A DNA stretch of 64,000 nt, taken from NCBI GenBank assembly GCA_002705055.1, contig PAHY01000033.1, positions 78,522 to 142,521 of the forward strand, read 5' to 3'. Source of the stretch: Planctomycetota bacterium (lineage in GTDB: Bacteria > Planctomycetota > UBA1135). The notes beneath the pieces were generated by a model. That model ran no database searches, was not told the origin of the DNA, and saw only the letters and a program-made list of their open reading frames with translations. Below are positions 9,283-17,506 of the stretch, one piece after another (the first letter of the stretch is position 1; every line of letters begins with the position of its first letter). The translations under genes and the position numbers were made by a program.

Positions 9283-9819
9283 ATGTTGGCATTCCTGCGA
9301 CAGCTCGCGCGCGCTCTGACGGGCAAAGTCGATGCCCTCGAGTTCGCGCTCGGCGTCTTCTTCGGGACCTGGCTCGGCCTACTGCCGATGCACGAGGTCG
9401 ATCCCGGCACCGGCATCCTCGGCCTCAACGGCCTGTGGCTGCTGGTCCTGTTCCTCTTCCTGCTGCTGAAGGCCTCCATCCCGGTGGGCGTCGTCTTCGC
9501 CGCGCTGGTGCAGGCGCTCGGGATCGCCTTCCTCGATGAGCTCGCTTTCGGCTTCGGCCAGAGCACCCTCGATGGCATGGGCCCGGACGGCGCCGCCGCC
9601 GGCTGGTACGCGAGCATGCCTTCGCTGCAGCTGCACACCTATTGGGGCTTCGGCGCCGCCGTGTTTGGCTTCGTCGCCGCGCTGCTGCTGACGATCCCGC
9701 TCTACTTCGTGTTCAAGAAGAAGCTGCCCGCCTGGCGCGAGCGCTTCGGTCAATCTCGCCTCGCCCAAGCCCTGTCCGGCTTCTTCGTGTTCCGCGCGCT
9801 GCGCTTCCTGCTCCGATGA
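9283..9819 (+). CDS. TIGR03546-type inner-membrane protein
   Basis: 178-residue membrane protein with three or four hydrophobic segments (around residues 20-35, 45-80 and 125-150) and a conserved-looking start (Leu/Ala-rich, then A-L-G-V-F-F-G-T-W-L-G-L-L-P). This pattern and its tight coupling to the next gene fit the TIGR03546 family, whose function is unknown and which is typically encoded beside a TIGR03545 protein. The stop codon overlaps the next start (ATGA), so the two are translated together. The family call is from memory of the pair, not from a search. Confidence 0.7.
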   Translation: MLAFLRQLARALTGKVDALEFALGVFFGTWLGLLPMHEVDPGTGILGLNGLWLLVLFLFLLLKASIPVGVVFAALVQALGIAFLDELAFGFGQSTLDGMGPDGAAAGWYASMPSLQLHTYWGFGAAVFGFVAALLLTIPLYFVFKKKLPAWRERFGQSRLAQALSGFFVFRALRFLLR

Positions 9820-11255
9820 AGATCTTCCGCAAAGGTTTCGTCGTCCTGCTCGTGACCCTGACGGTCCTGCTGGTTCTGATCGCGGCGTTTGCCGGGGATC
9901 CGCTCTTCGCCGGCGCGCTCCGCGCCTACGGCCCGCAGGCGGTCGGCCAGCCGCTCGAGTTCGAAGACGCTGGTCTGTCGATCCTCGGCGGCTCGGCGCA
10001 CATCGATGGCCTGGAAGTAGGCGCCCCCGCCGAACCCCTGGCTGAGATCGCCAGCTTCGTCTTCGACGCCGATGCCCTGGCCCTCCTGGGTGGGCGCATC
10101 GCCATTGAACAGGCTTCGCTCGGCAAGACGCACCTGCGCCTGATCGTCGACGAGAACGGCAAGCTCGGTTTCGACCCGGGCCCGCCGCCGCCGGAGGCCG
10201 AGCCGACCCCGGGCAAGAAGCCGCCGGTCAAGGAAGAGGAGCGCGTGCCCGCTGAGGACCGCGACCTGGTGCAGATCGTCGAGGAACTGTGGGAACGCTA
10301 CGAGACCTACAAGGAGTACTACGACGAGTACGGCGGCGTCTTCGGCGGAGGCGAAGAGCAGGCCGAGGAGGTCGCCAAGAGCCGGGCCAAGTGGCCGGGC
10401 CGGCCGGCCTACCTCGATCCGGGCGCCGGGCAGACCGCGGCCGAGGCCGGCTTCTTCTGGCTGCAGAAGGCCGAAGTCGCCGACTTCAGCTGGGAAACGC
10501 TCGATAAGCGCACCGGCAAGGAGCTGCTGCCGGCCATCGCCAGCGGCACGATCCGTCTGCAGAACCTGGGTTCGCCGCCGCTCGGCGAGGACGGCGCGGT
10601 CACCACGCCAGCCAGCCTGATCGATGTCGCCGCCGTGCTTGGTGGCGAGGGCGGCAATCTGCTGATGTCACTCGAGCTGCCGCGTGACGGCAGCTTGAAC
10701 GGCATGCAGCTGCAGCTGACCGACCTGCCCATCGACGCGCTGCGCAACGCCATCCACGGCTCGCTGCCCTACGACCTCACGGGCGGCGTCTTTGACATGG
10801 TCGGCGATCTGCGCTTTTCAAGCGGCGCGCTTCAGGGCGAAGTGCGCCTACAGTTGCGCGGCGCGCAGCTGCAGCCCCGCGCGGGCTCGCCGGAGGTCCT
10901 GGGCGTCAAGCCGCAGGAGTTCTGCTCGGTGCTCAACCGTGCGCTGGGGTCGCAGCCGGTCGAGTTCGTGTTTGGCCTGGGCGGCACGCCCACCGACCCG
11001 AGCTTCGAGCTGAAGGATGCCACCGATCTCGACGACCTGATCCTCGACGCCGTCGTCGACGAAGCCGAGGCGCGCCTGCGCGCCGAAGCGGAGGCCAAGA
11101 AGGCTGAGCTCGAACAGAAGGCCGAAGAGAAGAAGAGCGAACTCGAGCAGAAGGCCAAGGAGGAGATCGGCGAAAAGGCCAACGAGCTCCTCGGCGACAA
11201 AGCCAAGAAGGGTCTGGGCGGACTGCTGGGCGGCAAGAAGAAGGGCGGCGGCTGA
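9816..11255 (+). CDS. TIGR03545-type membrane-anchored protein
   Basis: 479 residues starting at the ATG that overlaps the upstream stop. One N-terminal membrane anchor (residues about 8-28) is followed by a large non-cytoplasmic body containing AsmA-like segments (L-S-I-L-G-G-S-A-H-I-D-G-L), a Pro/Lys linker, and a C-terminal Ala/Glu/Lys-rich coiled coil of about 65 residues ending in Gly/Lys repeats. In TIGR03545 proteins this arrangement recurs beside a TIGR03546 partner. The AsmA-like look suggests a role in envelope lipid or membrane-protein handling, but that is inference. It ends 18 bases from a convergent gene. Confidence 0.7.
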   Translation: MKIFRKGFVVLLVTLTVLLVLIAAFAGDPLFAGALRAYGPQAVGQPLEFEDAGLSILGGSAHIDGLEVGAPAEPLAEIASFVFDADALALLGGRIAIEQASLGKTHLRLIVDENGKLGFDPGPPPPEAEPTPGKKPPVKEEERVPAEDRDLVQIVEELWERYETYKEYYDEYGGVFGGGEEQAEEVAKSRAKWPGRPAYLDPGAGQTAAEAGFFWLQKAEVADFSWETLDKRTGKELLPAIASGTIRLQNLGSPPLGEDGAVTTPASLIDVAAVLGGEGGNLLMSLELPRDGSLNGMQLQLTDLPIDALRNAIHGSLPYDLTGGVFDMVGDLRFSSGALQGEVRLQLRGAQLQPRAGSPEVLGVKPQEFCSVLNRALGSQPVEFVFGLGGTPTDPSFELKDATDLDDLILDAVVDEAEARLRAEAEAKKAELEQKAEEKKSELEQKAKEEIGEKANELLGDKAKKGLGGLLGGKKKGGG

Positions 11256-11273
11256 TCCCGGCGGGAAGCGCGC

Positions 11274-11669
11274 CTAGCCGCCCAGCTCGCTTGGTTCTTC
11301 CGGAACCAGCGGCTGCCACAGCTCGATCTTGTTGCCCTCCGGGTCCAGGAACCAGCCGAAGCGGCCGTAGGACTCGTTCAGCACCTCGCCCACCAGCGTG
11401 GCGCCGCCGGCCTCGACCTGCGCCAGCGCGCCATCCAGGTCGTCGACCATCAGGTTGATCATGAAGGGCTGGTCGCTGGGCGCGAAGTAATCGGTATCCG
11501 CCTTGAACAGCGAGAACACCGTCGCCCCGCCCGGCGGCACCGTCGACGGCTGAAACGCAGCGTAGAAACCGTGCATCTCGATGCCGAGGTGCTCGGCGTA
11601 CCAGGCGGCGAGCTTCGCCTGATCCTGCGCTTTGAAGAACACCCCACCGACACCGAGAGCTTTGGCCAT
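11274..11669 (-). CDS. Glyoxalase/VOC-fold protein
   Basis: 131-residue single-domain protein of the vicinal oxygen chelate fold. I place the start at the ATG at 11669 (MAKALGVGGVFF); the longer open frame upstream runs through a transcription terminator. Landmarks are F-F-K-A-Q-D...W-Y-A-E-H-L-G at the N-terminal module and G-W-F-L-D-P-E-G-N-K-I-E-L-W at the C-terminus, typical of small VOC proteins where the Glu is a metal ligand. Substrate unknown; such proteins act as lyases, dioxygenases, isomerases or resistance proteins. Confidence 0.85.
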   Translation of the reverse strand: MAKALGVGGVFFKAQDQAKLAAWYAEHLGIEMHGFYAAFQPSTVPPGGATVFSLFKADTDYFAPSDQPFMINLMVDDLDGALAQVEAGGATLVGEVLNESYGRFGWFLDPEGNKIELWQPLVPEEPSELGG

Positions 11670-11707
11670 GGCTCGACCGTAGCCCTGCCCGGCGCCGCCC
11701 AGGGCAC

Positions 11708-11737
11708 AAAAAAACCCGGACCAAAAGGCCCGGGTTT
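11708..11737 (-). terminator. Intrinsic terminator
   Basis: On the minus strand AAACCCGGGCC and GGTCCGGGTTT form an 11-bp stem (one G-U pair) around TTTT, running into seven U residues. It follows the exported protein gene that ends at 11832 and would separate it from the VOC gene. Confidence 0.9.
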
Positions 11738-11831
11738 GGAGGGGGAATGCCACGGATTCCTCCGCAGCTCGATCAGATTAGGGTCCGCCACCTCGCGTGG
11801 GGCAGAAAATCTGCCGAAAGTTGTCGGTGCA

Positions 11832-12785
11832 CTAGTTGATGACCGTGGCCACCCCATTGCTCAGGGTGCAGCTTGCGAAGTCGAGCGCCTGGAACCAGAC
11901 GCGCACACCCGAAGCCGACGGCGGCACGTTGCCGCTGTACGAGAAGTCGCCGTTCGCATCGTTGGTGCCCAGCGCCAGAACCTTGACCGGTGCCGAAAGG
12001 TCGACCGACAGCGTGCCACAGACGCCCGTGTTCAGACTGGTGGGGCCAGGACCGCGCAGCGAGTAGGCCATGCCCACGCGGCCACCCGGCGTCCCGTAGC
12101 TGGTCTTCAGGTTGCCGACCTGGCCGGCATTCAGCGTGCTGACCGTCAGGGTGAAGTCGTTCCCGATCTTGGCAAGGGTGATGGGATCGCAGGAAGAGTT
12201 CAGCGTCTCAAAACGCAACGCGGTGACGGTCGCCCCCGCCGGGACGCCCAGCGAGTCCAGGTCGATCTCGACCGAGTAGACGTCTGCGCCGTAAGGGCCG
12301 GCGCCTCCGTAGAAGTACGCCTCACTGGTGCAGTAGACGCCGACTGCCATGTCGGCGACGACCGAGGCGGCGAAGCCGTCGTAGTCGGTACGGATTGCGT
12401 AAGAACCGACGTCGTACACCGAATCCAGCATCGCGATGTCCGGCCCGGCGTTGTTCGTCACGCCGCTGGCAAACTTCACTTCGATGACCGTGCCGACGTC
12501 CGCATTCGCGTAGCCGGCGTCCTCCACCGGCATCGAGGTCATGGCCTCTTCGATCGTCACAGGAACATTGACCACGTTGAGCCAGTTGAAGATGGAGCCG
12601 CCACCCGCGATGAGCGAGGCGGTGTCCGGCGCCACCAGGTCGGCGGTGCTCTGGATGCCGTTCTGCATCAGCTGCGGGCCGATCGCTGGTCCGGAGAGCG
12701 GCGGGTTGTGCGCGGATTGTGCAGTGGCCAAGGCGCTGAGCGCCGCGAAGGCCAGGGGAGCCAGGGACAGGGGAGAGTTGTTCAT
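11832..12785 (-). CDS. Exported protein of unknown function, tandem paralogue A
   Basis: 317 residues from the ATG at 12785 (a TTG two codons earlier is less likely), with a signal peptide ending near ALATAQ. No known domain is recognised. It is paralogous to the next gene at 12910-13809: both have a conserved (S/T)-x-D-L-V-A-P-D stretch, E-E-A-M-T-x-M-P-V, D-Y-D-G-F, and R-F-E-T-L-x-x-x-C-D-P-I. The tail (Y-S-L-x-G-P-G-P, then W-F-Q-A-L-D, C-T-L-S-N) resembles a C-terminal domain common in secreted proteins of this group. Conserved Cys pairs suggest disulfides in an extracellular protein. A strong terminator follows at 11708-11737. Confidence 0.75.
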   Translation of the reverse strand: MNNSPLSLAPLAFAALSALATAQSAHNPPLSGPAIGPQLMQNGIQSTADLVAPDTASLIAGGGSIFNWLNVVNVPVTIEEAMTSMPVEDAGYANADVGTVIEVKFASGVTNNAGPDIAMLDSVYDVGSYAIRTDYDGFAASVVADMAVGVYCTSEAYFYGGAGPYGADVYSVEIDLDSLGVPAGATVTALRFETLNSSCDPITLAKIGNDFTLTVSTLNAGQVGNLKTSYGTPGGRVGMAYSLRGPGPTSLNTGVCGTLSVDLSAPVKVLALGTNDANGDFSYSGNVPPSASGVRVWFQALDFASCTLSNGVATVIN

Positions 12786-12909
12786 GATCAAAAAGTGGGG
12801 TCAGATCCCAAAACGGGGAGAAGTCCAAACTAGCGCGGAATCCACGCCTGTTGGGCTTTCCCCGCAAGAAACGCGGAAAGCGCCCACTTCACGAAAGATA
12901 GAGCCGTGA

Positions 12910-13809
12910 TCAGTTGATGAACGTGGCGACGCCCGGGCTCAGCGTGCAGCTCGCGAGGTCCAAAGCCTGCAGCCAGATGGCGGTCCCGGCAGCCGATGCC
13001 GGGATGCTGGACGAGAAGACGAACTCGCCGTTCGGGTCATTCGTCCCCGTGACTAGGGTCGTGATCGGCAGCGACAGCTCGACCGAAAGCGAGCCACAGG
13101 CCCCGACGCTGAGGCTCGACGGACCCGGTCCGGTCAGCGAGTAGGCCACCCCGACCGCTCCGCCGGGGGTGCCGCCGCAGGTCTGCACGCCACCCTTCAG
13201 CCCGGCGTCCAGCTGCGTCACTCCCAACCAGAAGCCGTCGTGCACGCGCGCCAGGCCGATCGGGTCGCACTGGTTGTCGAGCGTCTCGAATCGAAGTTCA
13301 TGCACCACTGCACCCGGCGGAATCGCAAAGGACGCGAGGTCGACCTCGAGCGAGACCACATCGGCCGAGGTCGTGCTTCCGGTCACTTCATAGAAGTAGG
13401 TCTCGGTTCCAATCGAGCTTCCGGTGGCCATGTTGACGATGACCTGGGTCGTGAAGCCGTCGTAGTCGGTGGTCAGCCGATAGTTGCCGACGTCGTACTG
13501 ACCATCGATGATCGCGAAGTCGACGCCCGGTCGGTTGACCACGCCGTAATCAAACTCGACCGAGATCACGGTGCTCTTCACCGCGTTGGCATAGCCGCCG
13601 TGCTGCACCGGCATGATGGTCATCGCCTCTTCCAGCGTGAGCGGAGCGTTGACTACGTGAAGCCAACCAAAGGACGGGCCTCCTCCTGCCAGCAGCGCCG
13701 CAGAATCTGGTGCCACCAGATCGCTGGTACTACGAGACTGGGCCGACGCATGCGATGCGCCGGCCCAGATCAGGAGGATCGCCCACAGAGCGTGGATACG
13801 AACCTGCAT
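12910..13809 (-). CDS. Exported protein of unknown function, tandem paralogue B
   Basis: 299 residues with a signal peptide (MQVRIHALWAILLIWAG, cleavage near ASAQ). It shares with the neighbour at 11832-12785 the motifs D-L-V-A-P-D, E-E-A-M-T-I-M-P-V, D-Y-D-G-F, F-E-T-L and the W-L-Q-A-L-D, C-T-L-S tail, so the two arose by tandem duplication. No catalytic motif is evident. The stop of the upstream peptidase gene lies 12 bases before this start, and a TAGGCT hexamer overlapping that stop could be a -10. Role unknown; probably secreted and disulfide-bonded. Confidence 0.72.
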   Translation of the reverse strand: MQVRIHALWAILLIWAGASHASAQSRSTSDLVAPDSAALLAGGGPSFGWLHVVNAPLTLEEAMTIMPVQHGGYANAVKSTVISVEFDYGVVNRPGVDFAIIDGQYDVGNYRLTTDYDGFTTQVIVNMATGSSIGTETYFYEVTGSTTSADVVSLEVDLASFAIPPGAVVHELRFETLDNQCDPIGLARVHDGFWLGVTQLDAGLKGGVQTCGGTPGGAVGVAYSLTGPGPSSLSVGACGSLSVELSLPITTLVTGTNDPNGEFVFSSSIPASAAGTAIWLQALDLASCTLSPGVATFIN

Positions 13810-13821
13810 CGTGAGTTCAGC

Positions 13822-16230
13822 CTACTGGATAGGCAGGCTCACGGGGTTGGTGAATGCGGCATCGGCGCCGTTGTAGTCCACCACCGCCTGCAGATGCACC
13901 GTGCGGCCCTGCAGCGCGGGGTCGTTGGGCACGTTGGCGGCGAAGCGCGCGCGGCCCTGGCCATCGAGCGCGCCGGACTGCAGCACCTTGTAGTTGCCGA
14001 GGTAGAACTCGCCCGCGATGCCGCCGACCGAGTTCCCGGCCGTGCGCTGGAAGCTGTAAGCCAGCGTCCACGACTTGCTCGCCTGACCATCGAAGAACAG
14101 ATAGACCGGCTCGCCGATCCGGGCCGCACCCAGGACACCGAGCGTCGGCAGCGAGCTGTAGGTGCTCAGCTGCACATCGTCGATCACGCCCTCGGTCAGG
14201 TCGTTGTTCGGATCATCGGCCACGGTCACGCGCAGGCGCATCGCGTCGCTCAGCGCGAGGTAGTCTTCGAGTCGGAAGCTGCGCTCCTGCCAGTTGTTGG
14301 CATTGCCGGTTGCCTCGAGCTGCGTCCAGCTTGCGCCGTCGTCGTTCGAGACTTCGACGACCATCTCGTCGTCCTGGGCGCTGCCCGGAAGGTTGGCGAA
14401 CCAGCGCGCGTAGGACAGCGACACGGAATCGAACTCGCCGGCCGCGAAGCGCGGCGAGGTGAGGATGGTCGTGCCATCGACGTCGTTGGTGCCGGCGCTG
14501 CCGCCGGCGGCTGCGCCCGTCACCCAGGCGCGCGTGCCCGTACCGTTCGGGTTGTCGCTGCCGGGCTGCACCGTCTGACCGCCGCTGGTGGTCTGCTGCG
14601 GCACGGCGCGTTCCCATGACCAGTTGGTGCTGTTGCTGCTCGACCAGCCGAAATCATCCTGCATGTTGTCGTGGAACAGCACGCGCGGGCGGCCCAGCTG
14701 GAAGTCGATCGTCTGCACGTCGACGAAGCCGTCCCAATCGAGGTTGAGCTCGAGCTCGTAGACCTGGCCCACGTCCATCCCCGCATCGAAGTCGACGGTG
14801 AAAGCGGACAGCGCCAGCGTCTGCTGCTGGCCGATGTTCATGTTCGAGGCGCCGCCGCTGACCGTGATCAGCGGGTTGCTGGCCTGCAGCGTGGCGTTGC
14901 CCACCAGCGTGATCGCGCCGTAGTTGCGCACCACCGGCTGCACCGCCCAGCTCTCGCCCGGCTCGGGGTAGATGTCGCCGTTGCCGGAAATCTCCGACCA
15001 GCTCAGATCCACCAGGTCGGCCCAGGCGCCGGTCCACTTGGCGACCAGCATGTAGGGCGGGATCGCATCCGCGGTCAGCGCCGGAATGCGCGACGGGTTG
15101 GGCCAGAAGCCATCGCCTGAGTTGCCGATCTCTGGGGTGAAGGCGTAGGTGCCATGCGCGCCATAGTGATAGTCATCGCTGACCCCGTTGGCGGTGTACA
15201 GCACCTCCCACGCGGTGCCGTAGACCCAGCCGTTGTCCGCGGTCTGCTCGACCGACCAGTTACGGAACTGCTGGTTCTCACTGGTGTAGACCGTCGAGTA
15301 ACCCCAGGGGTAGATCCACAGATCCGAATAGGTGTGGGCCGACACCGACATCGCCGGCGTCTGCACCGCGAGCAGGTCGCGAATGGCCTGCGTCTCCGGC
15401 TCGGAGAAGGGCGCCGAACCGCGATAGGTCTCGCTGCTCTGGCTGCCGCTCGAGCCGTTCCACTGCGAGCCCCATTCCCAGTCGTAGTTGCGGTTCAGGT
15501 CGACGCCGTAGCTGCCGCGACGGTTCTTCCGCCACAGACCGCCGCCGTTCGGGTTGGTCTGGCGGTTGTACTCGTACCCGTCCGGGTTGACGCAGGGAAT
15601 GAACAGCACGTTGCGCGTCTCGACGATGCGGGTCACGTCCGAAATCACGCCGTAGTTGCTCGCGAGGTGGTCGGCGAACTGCAGCAGCGATTCGCCGGAC
15701 ATCGGCTCGCGGGCGTGGTGGATCGCATCAAACCAGGCCACCGGCTTGGCCGGATCGTGCACCGTCGGCGTGGTGCTGATGCGCATCGCGTAGATCTCGC
15801 GGCCCTGGATCGACTGACCGATCGAGAATTTCGGCGAGACCAGCCCCGGGTAAGTCGCCGCGAGGCGGTCCATCTCCTGGTGGATCTCGGCCAGGGTGCG
15901 GAAGCCGCCCATCGAGCCCACCGAGTTCCGCCCCAGGTCGAGACGAGCGCGCTCCTCGTAGAAGCTGGCGAGGTCTTCGATCTCGACCTCGAAGATGAAG
16001 CCGCGCTGGCGCAGGAGCTCCTGCTCGGCGTCGGTCGCGTAGACCACCGCGTGATCGTGCAGCCCGTGGGCATGGTGATCGTCCACGTCGTGGCACAGAT
16101 CGTTGAGCAGACGCAGCTCCGCGTCGCTGTGGATCTCGACCTCAATCAGGTCTTTGATGGGTTGGCGCTCGAGGGCGCCGCCTTGGTCGGGCGCAGTCTG
16201 AAGCGCCAGCAGAATGGTTGCCGTCAACAT
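13822..16230 (-). CDS. Secreted M14 zinc carboxypeptidase
   Basis: 802 residues from the ATG at 16230, which begins a signal peptide (MLTATILLALQ). The M14 catalytic set is complete: the Zn motif H-A-R-E (H-x-x-E, near residues 172-175), the substrate Arg in D-L-N-R-N-Y, the third Zn ligand in S-A-H-T-Y-S, and the catalytic Glu in F-T-P-E-I-G. Before it is a propeptide-like region rich in His/Asp. After it come CARDB/immunoglobulin-like and jelly-roll segments, then a C-terminal domain of about 110 residues resembling the tail of the S8 protease at 5589. It would trim C-terminal residues from extracellular peptides. Confidence 0.9.
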   Translation of the reverse strand: MLTATILLALQTAPDQGGALERQPIKDLIEVEIHSDAELRLLNDLCHDVDDHHAHGLHDHAVVYATDAEQELLRQRGFIFEVEIEDLASFYEERARLDLGRNSVGSMGGFRTLAEIHQEMDRLAATYPGLVSPKFSIGQSIQGREIYAMRISTTPTVHDPAKPVAWFDAIHHAREPMSGESLLQFADHLASNYGVISDVTRIVETRNVLFIPCVNPDGYEYNRQTNPNGGGLWRKNRRGSYGVDLNRNYDWEWGSQWNGSSGSQSSETYRGSAPFSEPETQAIRDLLAVQTPAMSVSAHTYSDLWIYPWGYSTVYTSENQQFRNWSVEQTADNGWVYGTAWEVLYTANGVSDDYHYGAHGTYAFTPEIGNSGDGFWPNPSRIPALTADAIPPYMLVAKWTGAWADLVDLSWSEISGNGDIYPEPGESWAVQPVVRNYGAITLVGNATLQASNPLITVSGGASNMNIGQQQTLALSAFTVDFDAGMDVGQVYELELNLDWDGFVDVQTIDFQLGRPRVLFHDNMQDDFGWSSSNSTNWSWERAVPQQTTSGGQTVQPGSDNPNGTGTRAWVTGAAAGGSAGTNDVDGTTILTSPRFAAGEFDSVSLSYARWFANLPGSAQDDEMVVEVSNDDGASWTQLEATGNANNWQERSFRLEDYLALSDAMRLRVTVADDPNNDLTEGVIDDVQLSTYSSLPTLGVLGAARIGEPVYLFFDGQASKSWTLAYSFQRTAGNSVGGIAGEFYLGNYKVLQSGALDGQGRARFAANVPNDPALQGRTVHLQAVVDYNGADAAFTNPVSLPIQ

Positions 16231-16393
16231 GGGCGATGCGGAGGGGAAAAGACAAGCCCCGGGCATAGTGCACACCTTGCCCGGGCACGAGAGGGTCTCG
16301 CTTCAAGTGGACCCCAAGATTCCCCCGCGGGTTCCGAGGAATCAAGCCCGCGTCCGGGCGGCCGTGCGCCGCCGATTGCCCTCCGCCGAAGCC

Positions 16394-16702
16394 CTAGCCG
16401 TCGCTTTCTTCCGGCTCGTCATCCGCGCCGCCGAACAGCGGGCTGCCGAACAGCGGATCCACCGCCTGGCCTTCCGGGAACAGACCCTCCGGCGGCGGGA
16501 CGTAGGTGTCCTCGTCGAATCGCTTCTCTTCGTCGCGGTCCCACAGCGCGGGCGCGCGCGGCTCCTTCGGGATGTACACCACCTCGTAACCCGGCGCCAC
16601 AGCGAGCGGGAGATCCGGCTCGGGGTTGTCGAGGGTGCAGGCCGGCAGACTGAGCCACACGGCGAGGCCAGCCAGCGTCGGGAGGAGTGAGTTTCGCTTC
16701 AT
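16394..16702 (-). CDS. Small lipoprotein of unknown function
   Basis: 102 residues starting MKRNSLLPTL with a hydrophobic stretch and a Leu-Pro-Ala-Cys lipobox at about residue 22, so probably lipid-anchored. The mature part is short, rich in Pro, Glu and Asp, with Y-E-V-V-Y-I-P-K-E-P and an acidic tail, and likely lacks a compact domain. The start lies 63 bases from the divergent HAD gene; the gap holds a symmetric -10-like sequence. The much longer open frame on this strand reaching back to 17959 is not coding. Confidence 0.7.
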   Translation of the reverse strand: MKRNSLLPTLAGLAVWLSLPACTLDNPEPDLPLAVAPGYEVVYIPKEPRAPALWDRDEEKRFDEDTYVPPPEGLFPEGQAVDPLFGSPLFGGADDEPEESDG

Positions 16703-16735
16703 GGTGCGATGCAGGGAGGAAGACGCCCTGCTGCG

Positions 16736-16745
16736 ATTGTAGAAT
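16736..16745. promoter_or_regulatory. Symmetric, overlapping divergent -10 elements (16.7 kb gap)
   Basis: ATTGTAGAAT: read forward it ends in TAGAAT (20 nt before the HAD start), read in reverse it gives TACAAT (33 nt before the lipoprotein start). The two hexamers share the central TA. Confidence 0.45.
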
Positions 16746-16765
16746 CTGTTCGGTTCGAAACCACG

Positions 16766-17494
16766 ATGGCTCGTCCCCCCATCAAAGCCCTTTTCCTCGA
16801 CGCTGGTAAGACCCTGCTCACCGAGCAGGATCCGCGGCACGTGATTTATGCGCGCCTGGCGGCCGATTTTGGGGGCCAGGAGGACCCAGAAGCCACCCTC
16901 GAGTCCATGTCGCGGGCGTTCGCCGAACTCCCGCAGATCATCGAAGGCCACTTCCGCTTCAGCCTGGAGTGGTTCCGTGCTTTCAACGCGCGCGTGCTGG
17001 GCGAGCAGGGGGTCCCGGAGGCCCGCTGGGACGCGGCACACGAGCGCGTGGTCGAGGTGTTCGAAGACCCCGCGACCTATCGCCTTTACGAGGACGTCCT
17101 GCCCTTCCTTGAGGGAATTCGCGAGCGGGGCCTGATTGTCGGCATCGTTTCGAACTGGTCCGAGCGCCTCCCGGCGCTGTGCCAGGGCCTCGGCATCGCC
17201 GATCTGGTCCATTTCGTGATCGCCAGCGCCGACATCAAGGCCGAAAAACCCGAGCGCGAGTGCTTCCACCGGGCGCTGTTCCGGGCCGGCACCCCCGGCG
17301 AAGAGACCGTCCACGTCGGCGATCACCCGCTGCGCGATGCCAAAGGCGCCCTCGACGCCGGGCTGCGCGCCGTCCTGCTCCAGCGCGACCCCGAATCCAC
17401 CGTGGTCGGCCCCGAGGACGTCACGGTGATCCAGGGCCTGGACGAGTTGCTGCCGCTGCTGCCGGCCGCCGAGGCCAGCACGCCGAGCGTTTAG
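16766..17494 (+). CDS. HAD-superfamily hydrolase (IA type)
   Basis: 242 residues from the ATG at 16766, chosen because MARPPIKALFLD places the first HAD motif at the N-terminus. Motif I is D-A-G-K-T: the nucleophile Asp is present but the usual second Asp is Gly, as in the D-A-G-G-T subgroup. Motif II is I-V-S-N-W-S, the motif III Lys is in A-E-K-P-E-R-E, and motif IV is V-H-V-G-D-H-P-L-R-D. A helical cap lies between motifs I and II. Probably a small-molecule phosphatase with unknown substrate; without the second Asp, dehalogenase-like or weak phosphatase activity are alternatives. Its end is 12 bases from the NAD-synthetase operon. Confidence 0.85.
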   Translation: MARPPIKALFLDAGKTLLTEQDPRHVIYARLAADFGGQEDPEATLESMSRAFAELPQIIEGHFRFSLEWFRAFNARVLGEQGVPEARWDAAHERVVEVFEDPATYRLYEDVLPFLEGIRERGLIVGIVSNWSERLPALCQGLGIADLVHFVIASADIKAEKPERECFHRALFRAGTPGEETVHVGDHPLRDAKGALDAGLRAVLLQRDPESTVVGPEDVTVIQGLDELLPLLPAAEASTPSV

Positions 17495-17506
17495 GCTATC
17501 GGCTGG

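Noticed and set aside
12853..12885. Inverted repeat (GGGC...GCCC) between the tandem paralogues as a terminator
   Set aside because: The stem is imperfect and there is no T-run on either strand.
16258..16285. 8-bp inverted repeat (CCCGGGCA/TGCCCGGG) upstream of the M14 gene as a terminator
   Set aside because: No T-run follows and it lies in the 5' region of the M14 gene rather than after a stop codon; GC palindromes are common here.
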